Assembly (NCBI GenBank): GCA_910577095.1
Contig: CAJTLY010000029.1
Coordinates: 1-11,082, forward strand
Direction: 5' to 3'
Length of the DNA: 11,082 bases
Source of the DNA: an uncultured Alphaproteobacteria bacterium
GTDB taxonomy: Bacteria; Pseudomonadota; Alphaproteobacteria; RF32; CAG-239
Under the pieces are notes generated by a model. It searched no databases and was not told the DNA's origin. It saw nothing but the letters and a program-made list of their open reading frames with translations. The position numbers and the translations under genes are program-made. Within the stretch, counting starts at the first letter, position 1. Every line of letters starts with the position of its first letter. Below are positions 1-6,978 of the stretch, piece by piece.

Positions 1-2
1 AC

Positions 3-77
3 GGAAAACAACCCGCCGGCATGCTCGGACGCATGAAAAGCTTTGTCCGAAAAGCCGTCGACTGTTGTATCGAATAA
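3..77 (+). CDS. 3' end of an unidentified upstream gene (partial)
   Basis: The third frame is open from the window edge to a TAA at 75-77 and gives a 24-residue tail with a basic, possibly amphipathic stretch (LGRMKSFVRKAVDCCIE). The other two frames support a gene end less well: one stops at once and the other runs on through the terminator hairpin. A strong intrinsic terminator begins 17 bases after this stop, which supports a real gene ending here. The fragment is too short to name a family, and its start lies outside the window. Confidence 0.5.
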   Translation, partial: GKQPAGMLGRMKSFVRKAVDCCIE

Positions 78-94
78 AAAAGCGAATGCTCTGT

Positions 95-137
95 AAAACC
101 GGTTCGGAAGCGCTCTTCCCAGAACCGGTTTTGTTAT
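95..137 (+). terminator. Intrinsic terminator of the upstream gene
   Basis: An 11-bp perfect arm (AAAACCGGTTC, 95-105, with GAACCGGTTTT, 122-132) continues across a two-base bulge (C120, A121) into a second 5-bp helix (GGAAG, 106-110, with CTTCC, 115-119). The helix closes on the tetraloop CGCT. A T-rich run (129-138, interrupted by G133 and A136) follows on the plus strand. The 5' arm begins with AAAA, so the hairpin could also slow transcription from the other side, but it lies between two plus-strand genes and most simply ends the upstream one. Confidence 0.85.
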
Positions 138-204
138 TGAAATATTAAGTTTTATGCTGTAATCTTATGCCAATTTATATATTTAAATATTCTGGAAGTA
201 TGAA
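137..204 (+). promoter_or_regulatory. Putative promoter and ribosome binding site of the giant coiled-coil gene
   Basis: The stretch between the terminator and the start codon is very AT-rich. A possible -35 box TTGAAA (137-142) is followed 15 bases later by TGTAAT (158-163, five of six matches to TATAAT). That spacing is short, so the assignment is tentative. A purine run GGAAG (194-198) lies six bases before the ATG at 205 and is a reasonable ribosome binding site. A long gene starting just after a terminator needs its own promoter, which supports one being here even if the exact boxes are wrong. Confidence 0.4.
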
Positions 205-3200
205 ATGATTCGTAAAAACAAAGCTGAAAATCCTTCTGTCGAAGAAAACGATAACACTTGGCTCGGCAGCAATCTCTATCGCCTGATGCTGGTGGTGACG
301 GTTGTCTGGTTTGCGATTGTCCTGATTTATATTACCCAGTTTTTCGGCTGGTCAAATCTGTTTTTAATGATGCCGGACGAATTCGGCGGTTTTTTGGCCG
401 GGGCAACCCTGCCGCTGGCGTTGATTTGGGTGGGGATGGCCTATGTGGACCGCAGTGCCGCTTTTAAACGGGAAGCCAAGTTTCTGCGGGCGTATATGAA
501 TCAACTGGTTTATCCCGAAGAGGGCGGCGCCGCAACCGCCAAGGCAATGTCGGAAGCGATTCGTTCCCAGGTGTCCGAACTTCAGGAGGTGACCAAGCTG
601 GCAATGAGCCAGACTTCGATGATTAAAAAAGAACTGGACGAACGGGTGGACGATTTTGCCAGTTTGGTACGGGTGCTGGATAATTATTCCACCAAAAGTA
701 TCGTCGAATTGACCAACGGTGTCAAAACGCTGACCAAGAGTTTTGACGGCGTTACCGACAAAGCTTTCAAAACCACCAAGGATCTGAACAACTGTATCAG
801 CGAGTTTTCCGAAGTGGCCGGACGGTTGCAGGGTGACATCAACGGTATTGTCGACAATCTGCTGCCGGGTATGCATGAGATCAAAAATTCGGCCGATATC
901 ATCCAGAACGTTGCCGAAACCAGTTCTCGCCAAATTATCGAAGCCAGCGAAAACATCAAGTCTTACGGCAGCGTTTCCGAAGAAAACTTCAATCTGGTGT
1001 TTGAAAAAATAGAGGCGCAAAGCAAATATCTGGAAAATATCACCGAAAAGGCGGTGGCCAGTACCAAAGCCGTCAGCGAAACTTTCCGCTCGGTATCGTC
1101 CGAGTTGGATCAGCTGGTTGAAGTTCGCAGCCGGCAGGCGGTTGAATATGCCGAAGCCATGGACGGCGGCATGCAGGAAGTTTATCGCAAAATTGCCGAA
1201 CACAGCGACTTGTTTGCTTCCGAAGCCGAGAAAATTATTGCGCAGACAGCGTTGGTGGAAAACAACATTTCCGCTCAGGCCGACGAACTTAAAAATATTT
1301 CCGATACGGTTTCCGAAAGTTTGCGCAACGCCGAAGCTTCGCTGACTGCCGGCTTTGACGACTTGGACGAACGCAGTACTCAGGCGGTGCAAAATCTGCG
1401 CGAAGTGGTCGATACCGTTAAGGTTAAGACCGAAAACCTGATTACCTTTACCGACGTCGCCTGCGGCAAACTGAACAACGGCAGCGATACGATTGCCGAA
1501 CGTTACCGGGAGTTGCAGGACGTGAGCGGCGAAGTTCAAAATGCCCTTGACGATGTCAATGCCCGTTTCGGCCGCAGCATTGCCGAAGTTCGTACGGCGG
1601 TTGACGATATGACCGGGAAGTTGAACGAAGTCGGCGATGCCGTGATGATGCAGTCGGAAAAATTGAACGAAACCGGCAATATGGCGGTGGCTCAAAGCCG
1701 TCTGGCCGAAAATTCGCTTGCCGAACAACACAGCAATATCAGCGGCTCTTTGGCAAAGATCGAAGAAATCCGATCCGAGCTGGCCCGTCAGATTGAAGAA
1801 CTTTCGACCGCGGCGCAAAAAATTGCCGGAGATACCGGAGAAGCAGTTGCCCAACTCAGAGAAACGCTTGAAGATTCTCTCAGAGCTTCTACGGATGCGG
1901 CGGATCAAACCCGTAAAATTAACGACAGTTTGGAAGCCGAAGTCAAACGGCTTGACGAAGCGGCCGATGCCGCCGTTGAAAAAGTATCGGGACTGGAAAA
2001 TACGGTTGCCGCCCAAAGCGACAGCCTGCGCAGCCTGATCGGCGACGTTGACGAACATACGGTTCAAATTGCCGCAGTGATGGAAAAACATGCCGATGCG
2101 GTCAATGAGGCAACCGGCGGTTTTTCCAAACAGTTTGCCGAAATTGTTTCAACTTTTGAGAGCCAGTCCGAATTGTTTAATTCGGTAGCGGAAAACACCG
2201 CCGGCGTCAGCCGGACCATCCGTGAGCAGATTGCTGCCATCGGCGAAAGTGCCGACAGCGTCTTTGCCAAAATGTCTGCGTTGGAAGAAGAGGTCGAAAG
2301 ACGCGGTTCCGCCGTGGCAGACAAGTCGAATGTGGCGATTGACAAATTGAGCGAAATCGACCGGGCGATTGCCGAACGGATTCTTAAGCTTGACCAAGAC
2401 CTCTCCGAAGTATCGGGCCGCCAGACGCAAATCGCCGACAGTATTGTCGCCGGTCTGCAACAATTCGGCCAAATTGTCGAACAGGCGAAAAACGGTGCCG
2501 ACGATGCCGCAGCCTCCATTGTCAACAGCATGGCCGAAGGATTGGAACAGTTTAACCGCATTGCCGGTCAGACCAAAAACGATGCCGGAGAAACGGCTGA
2601 TCAGATTGTGGAACGACTGGGTGTCGGACTCGAATCATTTAATCGTGCAATTAGCGATTCCCGGGCCGGTTCGGACGATGCTGCGGCTGCCATTGCCGAA
2701 AATACGGCTCGCATTCGAGAGGTTCATCAGGCTTTCGGCAGCGACTTCACAACGTTGGCCGGAGAAATGGAAGGTTATGCTTCGCGGATAGACGGTTCGG
2801 TCGAACAAATCCGCAATCAGGGCGTTGAAATCAACCGCAATTTCGGTGCGTTGCTTGAACAAATGCAGCTTCAGGGCGGTCAGATTAACGCCGTGTTCAA
2901 CAATATCGGCGAACAAATTAAAGCGCAGAGCGCGGTTATTAACGACAATTTCAGCCGCCAGCGCGAAGACTTGATGGATGCGGTCAACCTTGTCAGCGCC
3001 CAGACCCGTCTCGGCGAAGCTGCCTTGAATCAGCAATACAAGTGTCTGATGGACGTTTCCGACGCCGTTTCGCATAAAATGAACGGTCTCAGCGAACAGT
3101 TCAAAACCGACGTGAACGGTTTGTATGACAATGCCGCCCGTTTGGCCGGCGAAGTTTCGGCTCTGTCTGAACGGCTGCTGCAAATCGGTGACAGCGTTCA

Positions 3201-4311
3201 AAAAACGGCCGGCAATTCGATTGCCGATATTGAACACGTCAATCAGGCGTTGGCGCTTTGTTCCGAAGACCTTAACCGTGCGACCGACAATGCGGCCGCC
3301 AACATGAATAAAGTGGCCGAAGATTATCAGCAATGCCTGACCGGCTTTAACGCGGTTGCCGGCGATGCCGGACGCAGCCTGACCGAAGCGACCGGTCTGA
3401 TAGCGGTTCAAAACGACAAAATGGTTCAGATTTCCGAAGACACCAAAGCTTTGGTCGATTATTTCAACGGGTTGATGAACAATGCTTCCGACCAGCTGAT
3501 CGATAAAGCCAATCTGGCCCATGACAAAATACGCGAGTTGGGCGAGAGTCTGCAGTCTTTGAGCAGACAGTTGGAGGAAGCTGCCGGTTCCAGTGCCCAG
3601 CATTTTGCCGCTTCGGGTGACAGTTTGCGCTCAACGATCATCGAGATCATGTCCAACGCCGAACGAATTTCGGGTGAGATCAAGGCCGCCAACGAAGTGT
3701 TTGCACAGCAGTCGGACAGCCTGCAGACAACGGCGGACGAGACCTTGTCCAAAGTCAGCGACGTTATGGGAACTTTCAGCGGCAGTCTGGAGGAGTTTAC
3801 CGCCAAAAGCAATGCGATCGTTGCCAGTACCGACAGCTTTAACGGCGTGATCAAAAAGCAGATTGAACTGTTGGATATCGGTGCCAAACAGGCCGGCAGC
3901 GAGTTGGCGGAGATTGAAAAGCGTTATCGCGAAATGAAGGTGGAAAATTTCCTGAAAAACGCCACCTCGATTATTGAAAAGCTCGAGACCCTTGCCGTCG
4001 ACATCAATATGATTTTCAACCCCGAAAGTCAGGACAAATTGTGGCAGAAGTATTACGAAGGAGATACCGACGTCTTTGTCCGTTACCTTTCCCGTACCAT
4101 GAGCCGCAAGCAGGTGATTGCGATTAAGGAAGAGTTCGAAAGAAACGCCGAATTCCGCAAGATGGTCAATGCCTATACCGGCGAGTTCGAAGAATTGATC
4201 AACCGTGCCCGCAGTTGCGAAAAATCGGGAATTTTGTTGTCGGTAATTTCGGGAGCCGACATCGGCAAGATTTACTATGTTATTGCCCGCGCACTTGACA
4301 AGTTAAATTAA
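205..4311 (+). CDS. Giant membrane-anchored coiled-coil protein, possible polar organiser (TipN/GPR-like)
   Basis: Product of 1368 residues. A short polar N-terminus is followed by two hydrophobic segments (about residues 27-47 and 60-81) that should form a membrane hairpin; the charged DRSAAFKREAK after the second places the bulk in the cytoplasm. Residues from about 100 to 1245 are Ala/Glu/Ser/Asp/Gln-rich heptad-like sequence. No proline or tryptophan occurs between P221 and P1273, as expected for a long helical rod. Internal repeats of 29 residues (746-828) and 18 residues (869-922) are visible. A compact C-terminal domain (about 1249-1368) regains W, P and aromatic residues and ends in IGKIYYVIARAL. 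No HAMP, methyl-accepting signalling, kinase or ATPase motif is apparent. The architecture (two N-terminal membrane helices plus a long coil) matches alphaproteobacterial polar landmark proteins such as Caulobacter TipN and Agrobacterium GPR / Sinorhizobium RgsE. This is inference from architecture, not a demonstrated match. It is the first gene of a unit with dusB and trkA. The ATG at 205 has a GGAAG ribosome binding site, and no later start would keep both membrane helices. Confidence 0.9.
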   Translation: MIRKNKAENPSVEENDNTWLGSNLYRLMLVVTVVWFAIVLIYITQFFGWSNLFLMMPDEFGGFLAGATLPLALIWVGMAYVDRSAAFKREAKFLRAYMNQLVYPEEGGAATAKAMSEAIRSQVSELQEVTKLAMSQTSMIKKELDERVDDFASLVRVLDNYSTKSIVELTNGVKTLTKSFDGVTDKAFKTTKDLNNCISEFSEVAGRLQGDINGIVDNLLPGMHEIKNSADIIQNVAETSSRQIIEASENIKSYGSVSEENFNLVFEKIEAQSKYLENITEKAVASTKAVSETFRSVSSELDQLVEVRSRQAVEYAEAMDGGMQEVYRKIAEHSDLFASEAEKIIAQTALVENNISAQADELKNISDTVSESLRNAEASLTAGFDDLDERSTQAVQNLREVVDTVKVKTENLITFTDVACGKLNNGSDTIAERYRELQDVSGEVQNALDDVNARFGRSIAEVRTAVDDMTGKLNEVGDAVMMQSEKLNETGNMAVAQSRLAENSLAEQHSNISGSLAKIEEIRSELARQIEELSTAAQKIAGDTGEAVAQLRETLEDSLRASTDAADQTRKINDSLEAEVKRLDEAADAAVEKVSGLENTVAAQSDSLRSLIGDVDEHTVQIAAVMEKHADAVNEATGGFSKQFAEIVSTFESQSELFNSVAENTAGVSRTIREQIAAIGESADSVFAKMSALEEEVERRGSAVADKSNVAIDKLSEIDRAIAERILKLDQDLSEVSGRQTQIADSIVAGLQQFGQIVEQAKNGADDAAASIVNSMAEGLEQFNRIAGQTKNDAGETADQIVERLGVGLESFNRAISDSRAGSDDAAAAIAENTARIREVHQAFGSDFTTLAGEMEGYASRIDGSVEQIRNQGVEINRNFGALLEQMQLQGGQINAVFNNIGEQIKAQSAVINDNFSRQREDLMDAVNLVSAQTRLGEAALNQQYKCLMDVSDAVSHKMNGLSEQFKTDVNGLYDNAARLAGEVSALSERLLQIGDSVQKTAGNSIADIEHVNQALALCSEDLNRATDNAAANMNKVAEDYQQCLTGFNAVAGDAGRSLTEATGLIAVQNDKMVQISEDTKALVDYFNGLMNNASDQLIDKANLAHDKIRELGESLQSLSRQLEEAAGSSAQHFAASGDSLRSTIIEIMSNAERISGEIKAANEVFAQQSDSLQTTADETLSKVSDVMGTFSGSLEEFTAKSNAIVASTDSFNGVIKKQIELLDIGAKQAGSELAEIEKRYREMKVENFLKNATSIIEKLETLAVDINMIFNPESQDKLWQKYYEGDTDVFVRYLSRTMSRKQVIAIKEEFERNAEFRKMVNAYTGEFEELINRARSCEKSGILLSVISGADIGKIYYVIARALDKLN
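2440..2688 (+). repeat. Three tandem 29-residue helical repeats inside the coiled-coil gene
   Basis: Residues 746-770, 771-799 and 800-828 align as three copies built on SIV...GL(E/Q)xFxxI followed by a polar stretch ending in acidic and alanine residues. Copies two and three share I, V, G-L-E, F-N-R at exactly 29-residue spacing. Copy one is four residues shorter near its start but regains register at the F (F754, F783, F812) and at KN (762/763, 791/792). A period of 29 is about eight helical turns. The DNA copies have diverged, so this is an old protein-level duplication and not a recent DNA repeat. Confidence 0.7.
2809..2970 (+). repeat. Three tandem 18-residue helical repeats inside the coiled-coil gene
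   Basis: Residues 869-886, 887-904 and 905-922 align as three 18-residue units with the pattern Q(G/S)xxINxxF. The INxxF core recurs at I876, I894 and I912. Eighteen residues is exactly five turns of an alpha helix, so the hydrophobic I and F positions would fall on the same face in each unit. Repeats of this kind occur in apolipoprotein-like and other amphipathic helical proteins. Confidence 0.7.
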
Positions 4312-4315
4312 AACG

Positions 4316-5299
4316 ATGCGGATACTCGATTTTGACAGTCAGGTATTTTTGGCGCCGATGGCCGGTATTACAGACCGGCCTTTTCGGCAATTGACGGCTT
4401 CGTTCGGCGGCGGAAACATTGTTTCGGAAATGGTCGCCGTCAATGCGTTGGAACGCCAAAATCCCAAAACCTGCAAAATTGCCGACGTTCGTGATGAACC
4501 GTATCCGGTGACGGTGCAGCTGGTCGGAAGCGATCCGCAGCTGTTTGCCGAGGCGGCCCGGCTGGCGGCGGATCTCGGTGCTCACAGCCTTGACGTTAAC
4601 ATGGGTTGTCCGGTCAGAAAAATTGTCAATAACAACGCCGGTTCCGCCCTGATGCGCGATCCGTTGTCGGCGTCACGCATAATCGGCGCCGTTGCGGCGG
4701 CAACCCCGCTGAAAGTCAGCGTCAAGTTTCGCAAAGGCTGGGACCACGAGCACGTCAATGCGGTGGAATTTGCCAAAATGTGTGAAGACAGCGGTGCGGC
4801 GTATGTTACCGTACACGGACGGACCCGCAGCGATTTTTATGCCGGAACCGCTGATTGGGATATTATTGCAGCGGTCAAAAATGCGGTAAAAATTCCGGTG
4901 GTGGCGAACGGAGACGTAACCGACGGCGCGTCGGCCCGCCGTATTCTTGAATATACCGGCGCCGACGCCCTGATGGTGGGGCGGGCGACTCTCGGTGCGC
5001 CGTGGCTGATTGCGCAGATTGATGCTTATTTGAAACAGGGGACCGAACCCGCGGTGCCTACACCGTTACGGATCAAACAGATTTTGTTGCGTCATATCGA
5101 TCTGTTGCGCGATTATTACGGCGAACGGACGGCCTTGCAGTTGTCACGAAAATATGTTTGCTGGTATTGCAAAGGTTTGCATGATGCCAAGCGGTTTCGT
5201 GAACAATATACACGAATTAATGACTTAAATCAGGCGTTGGCGGCGGTAGAGGACTATTTTGGTCCTCAAACTGCAGATACAAAGGAAGAGGAAGCATGA
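4316..5299 (+). CDS. dusB: tRNA-dihydrouridine synthase, DusB (NifR3) family
   Basis: FMN-dependent enzyme that reduces uridine to dihydrouridine in the D-loop of tRNAs, using NADPH; cytoplasmic. The 327-residue length is typical. Family motifs appear in order: FLAPMAGITDRPFR (11-24) in the FMN-binding barrel; DVNMGCP (93-99) with catalytic Cys98; GSALMRDP (109-116); a lysine in KVSVKFRKGWD (133-143); VTVHGRTR (164-171); VVANGDV (195-201); and MVGRATLGAPW (220-230), which binds the FMN phosphate. The C-terminal helical RNA-binding region follows. In Alphaproteobacteria dusB usually heads the ntrBC-ntrYX cluster; here it leads straight into trkA. The ATG lies four bases after the preceding stop codon with no clear ribosome binding site, so translation is probably coupled to the upstream gene. 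It overlaps trkA by four bases (ATGA). DusB is preferred over DusA/DusC on motif style and gene context. Confidence 0.93.
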   Translation: MRILDFDSQVFLAPMAGITDRPFRQLTASFGGGNIVSEMVAVNALERQNPKTCKIADVRDEPYPVTVQLVGSDPQLFAEAARLAADLGAHSLDVNMGCPVRKIVNNNAGSALMRDPLSASRIIGAVAAATPLKVSVKFRKGWDHEHVNAVEFAKMCEDSGAAYVTVHGRTRSDFYAGTADWDIIAAVKNAVKIPVVANGDVTDGASARRILEYTGADALMVGRATLGAPWLIAQIDAYLKQGTEPAVPTPLRIKQILLRHIDLLRDYYGERTALQLSRKYVCWYCKGLHDAKRFREQYTRINDLNQALAAVEDYFGPQTADTKEEEA

Positions 5300-6654
5300 A
5301 AATAATTGTCGGAGGTGCCGGTAACGTCGGCAAAAGTATCGTGGCTTATCTGAGCCGCGGCAACAACGACGTGGTTGTTATCGACGATAACGAAAAGAAT
5401 TTGAATGAAGTGGCCCGGCAATGGGACATTATGCCGATTTTAGGCTCGGTTGCCCATCCTGATATTTTGCAAAAGGCAGAGGCCGGCAAAACCGATCTGC
5501 TGATTGCCGCGACCGGCAGTGACGAAGTCAATATGATTGCGTGTCAGGCTGCTTACTCGTTGTTTAATATTCCCCGCAAGGTGGCGCGCATCAGTGCCCG
5601 GGTTTATTTGAAAGCGGCATGGGGCGGCCTGTTCGGTGATCATGATATTCCGGTAGACCTGGCGGTTTCGCCGGAGTATGAAATTTCCAAGGCCATCAAA
5701 CGCATTTTGGGCTATCCGGGGCTATCGGGCATTTATCCGCTGGCGGATAAAAAATTGCTGTTGTTGTCTTTTCGCTGTCCCAAAAAATCACCGTTGCTGC
5801 AAATCCCGCTGGACCATCTGGAACGAGCGGACCCCGATTTGCATATAACCGTTGTCAACATTATCCGTAACGGCCGCGGTTTTATCCCCGGCAACGACGA
5901 TACCTTTCACGTCGGTGACGAAATTAATCTGCTGGTTGCGGCAGACGAAGTCGAAACGGTCATACACAGTTTTGGACTGGAGCGTAAAGAAAACGAGCAG
6001 GTGGTCATTTTCGGCGGCGGCCAGTTGGTCGCCTATCTGGCGGAAGCGCTGGAAGACGATGACAATATCGTCAGCTGTCGGGTTATTGACGAAGATGCGC
6101 ACAGTGCGGCGCGTTTGGCCGGTCAACTGAACAAAACCGCGGTTTTTCACGGTTCAATGATGAGCGACGTCGTGCTTTCGGAAGCGGGAATCGCAACCGC
6201 CGATGCCGCTGTTGCCGTCACCGGAGAAGACAAGGACAATATCATCGCCACCATGATTGCCAAACGCAACGGAGTCGAAAACACGATTGCGCTGGTCAAC
6301 TCGCGTTCATACAACACGCAGATTATCAATATGGGCGAAAACATTCTGATTGACCGTACTTCCATTACCATTTCCGCCATTTTGAAAGAATTGCGCAAAG
6401 TGCGGCTCAATCAGGCCTATTCTCTCGGATTGTCGGGCGAAGTGTGGGAAATTGCGATCGACGACAATTCGCCGCTGATCGGTTCGGCGTTTTCGGAACT
6501 CAATCTGCCGCAGGAAAGCAGGATTTGCGCTTTGTACCGCAAAGGAGAAATTCGTCTGGCGCCGTTTGTCCGAGAACATTTGGAAGCCGGGGACGTGTTG
6601 ATGTTTTTTGTGGCGCCGTCGGCAATCCGCCGGGCCGAAAAAATCTTTGCATAA
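5296..6654 (+). CDS. trkA: Trk potassium uptake system NAD-binding regulator TrkA
   Basis: Peripheral cytoplasmic ring protein that gates the Trk potassium channel by binding NAD(H) and other nucleotides; its membrane partner TrkH/TrkG is not in the window. At 452 residues it has the full duplicated architecture: RCK N-domain 1 (GGAGNVG at 6-12, acidic D30/D31 after strand 2), RCK C-domain 1 (about 140-225), RCK N-domain 2 (from V236, acidic D265/E266) and RCK C-domain 2 (about 370-452). The second glycine loop reads GGGQLV (240-245), so the usual last glycine is valine while the first loop is intact. A good ribosome binding site (AGGAAGAGGAAG, just before 5296) lies inside the end of dusB, and the start overlaps the dusB stop, which indicates co-translation. 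trkA beside dusB, hfq and hflX is the alphaproteobacterial arrangement, minus ntrBC and ntrYX. Confidence 0.95.
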   Translation: MKIIVGGAGNVGKSIVAYLSRGNNDVVVIDDNEKNLNEVARQWDIMPILGSVAHPDILQKAEAGKTDLLIAATGSDEVNMIACQAAYSLFNIPRKVARISARVYLKAAWGGLFGDHDIPVDLAVSPEYEISKAIKRILGYPGLSGIYPLADKKLLLLSFRCPKKSPLLQIPLDHLERADPDLHITVVNIIRNGRGFIPGNDDTFHVGDEINLLVAADEVETVIHSFGLERKENEQVVIFGGGQLVAYLAEALEDDDNIVSCRVIDEDAHSAARLAGQLNKTAVFHGSMMSDVVLSEAGIATADAAVAVTGEDKDNIIATMIAKRNGVENTIALVNSRSYNTQIINMGENILIDRTSITISAILKELRKVRLNQAYSLGLSGEVWEIAIDDNSPLIGSAFSELNLPQESRICALYRKGEIRLAPFVREHLEAGDVLMFFVAPSAIRRAEKIFA

Positions 6655-6680
6655 TTATCCCCTTGCTTAACAAACATTTC

Positions 6681-6744
6681 TTTACTATTTTGATAAAATA
6701 GGGTTACAATCCGAATTGTGCAATAATAATATAAGGAAAAAACA
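6681..6744 (+). promoter_or_regulatory. Putative hfq promoter and ribosome binding site
   Basis: The 90-base gap between trkA and hfq is AT-rich. It contains TTTACT (6681-6686, four of six matches to the -35 consensus), an 18-base spacer, and TACAAT (6705-6710, five of six matches to the -10 consensus). A transcript would start near 6717. AAGGA (6733-6737) is placed correctly for the ATG at 6745. I see no terminator hairpin between trkA and hfq, so read-through from the upstream unit is also possible. Confidence 0.5.
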
Positions 6745-6975
6745 ATGTCACAAAATGTTCAGGAAGACTTTTTAGGCGATATTCGCAAAAATGAAATTGC
6801 CGTAACGGTTTTTCTTATTAACGGTGTCAAACTGCAGGGCGTCATCACATGGTTTGACGAGGCGTCGATTCTGCTTCGCCGTGACGGCCATACCCAGTTG
6901 ATTTATAAACACGCAGTGTCAACGATTATGCCGAGCGCAGCGGTTGAAATTGTTTCAAAATCAGCCGAAGAGTAG
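6745..6975 (+). CDS. hfq: RNA chaperone Hfq
   Basis: Sm-like protein that forms a hexameric ring and pairs small regulatory RNAs with mRNAs. The 76-residue product carries the Sm1 segment (VTVFLINGVKLQGVITWFD, about 20-38) and the Sm2 segment with the hallmark YKHAVST (54-60). YKH lines the proximal poly-U RNA-binding pore, and the N-terminal Q/F/L helix (QEDFLGDIRK) matches the family. ITWFDEASILLRRDGHTQ is typical of alphaproteobacterial Hfq. The C-terminal tail after the Sm core is very short, as in other Alphaproteobacteria and unlike the long disordered tail of the E. coli protein. The start is set by AAGGA eight bases upstream. hflX follows three bases after the stop, the conserved hfq-hflX pairing. 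Confidence 0.97.
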   Translation: MSQNVQEDFLGDIRKNEIAVTVFLINGVKLQGVITWFDEASILLRRDGHTQLIYKHAVSTIMPSAAVEIVSKSAEE

Positions 6976-6978
6976 ATT

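Noticed and set aside
364..2091. A 575-codon open frame on the minus strand, opposite the coiled-coil gene
   Set aside because: It is antisense to a clear coding sequence. Its product is rich in Phe, Asn, Arg, Gly and His in a pattern that mirrors the sense Ala/Glu/Ser codons, it has no domain motif, and the open length follows from the codon bias of the sense strand. The minus-strand frame at 2635-3603 is the same effect.
800..2400. Frequent GCCGAA and TTCCGAA words, looking like a dispersed uptake or recognition motif
   Set aside because: They fall in frame as Ala-Glu and Ser-Glu codons in a protein very rich in those residues, so codon and amino-acid bias explain them.
205..4311. Methyl-accepting chemotaxis protein as the identity of the giant protein
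   Set aside because: The coiled coil and membrane hairpin superficially resemble one, but there is no periplasmic sensor domain between the helices, no HAMP, and I do not see the conserved signalling-tip hairpin of chemoreceptors.
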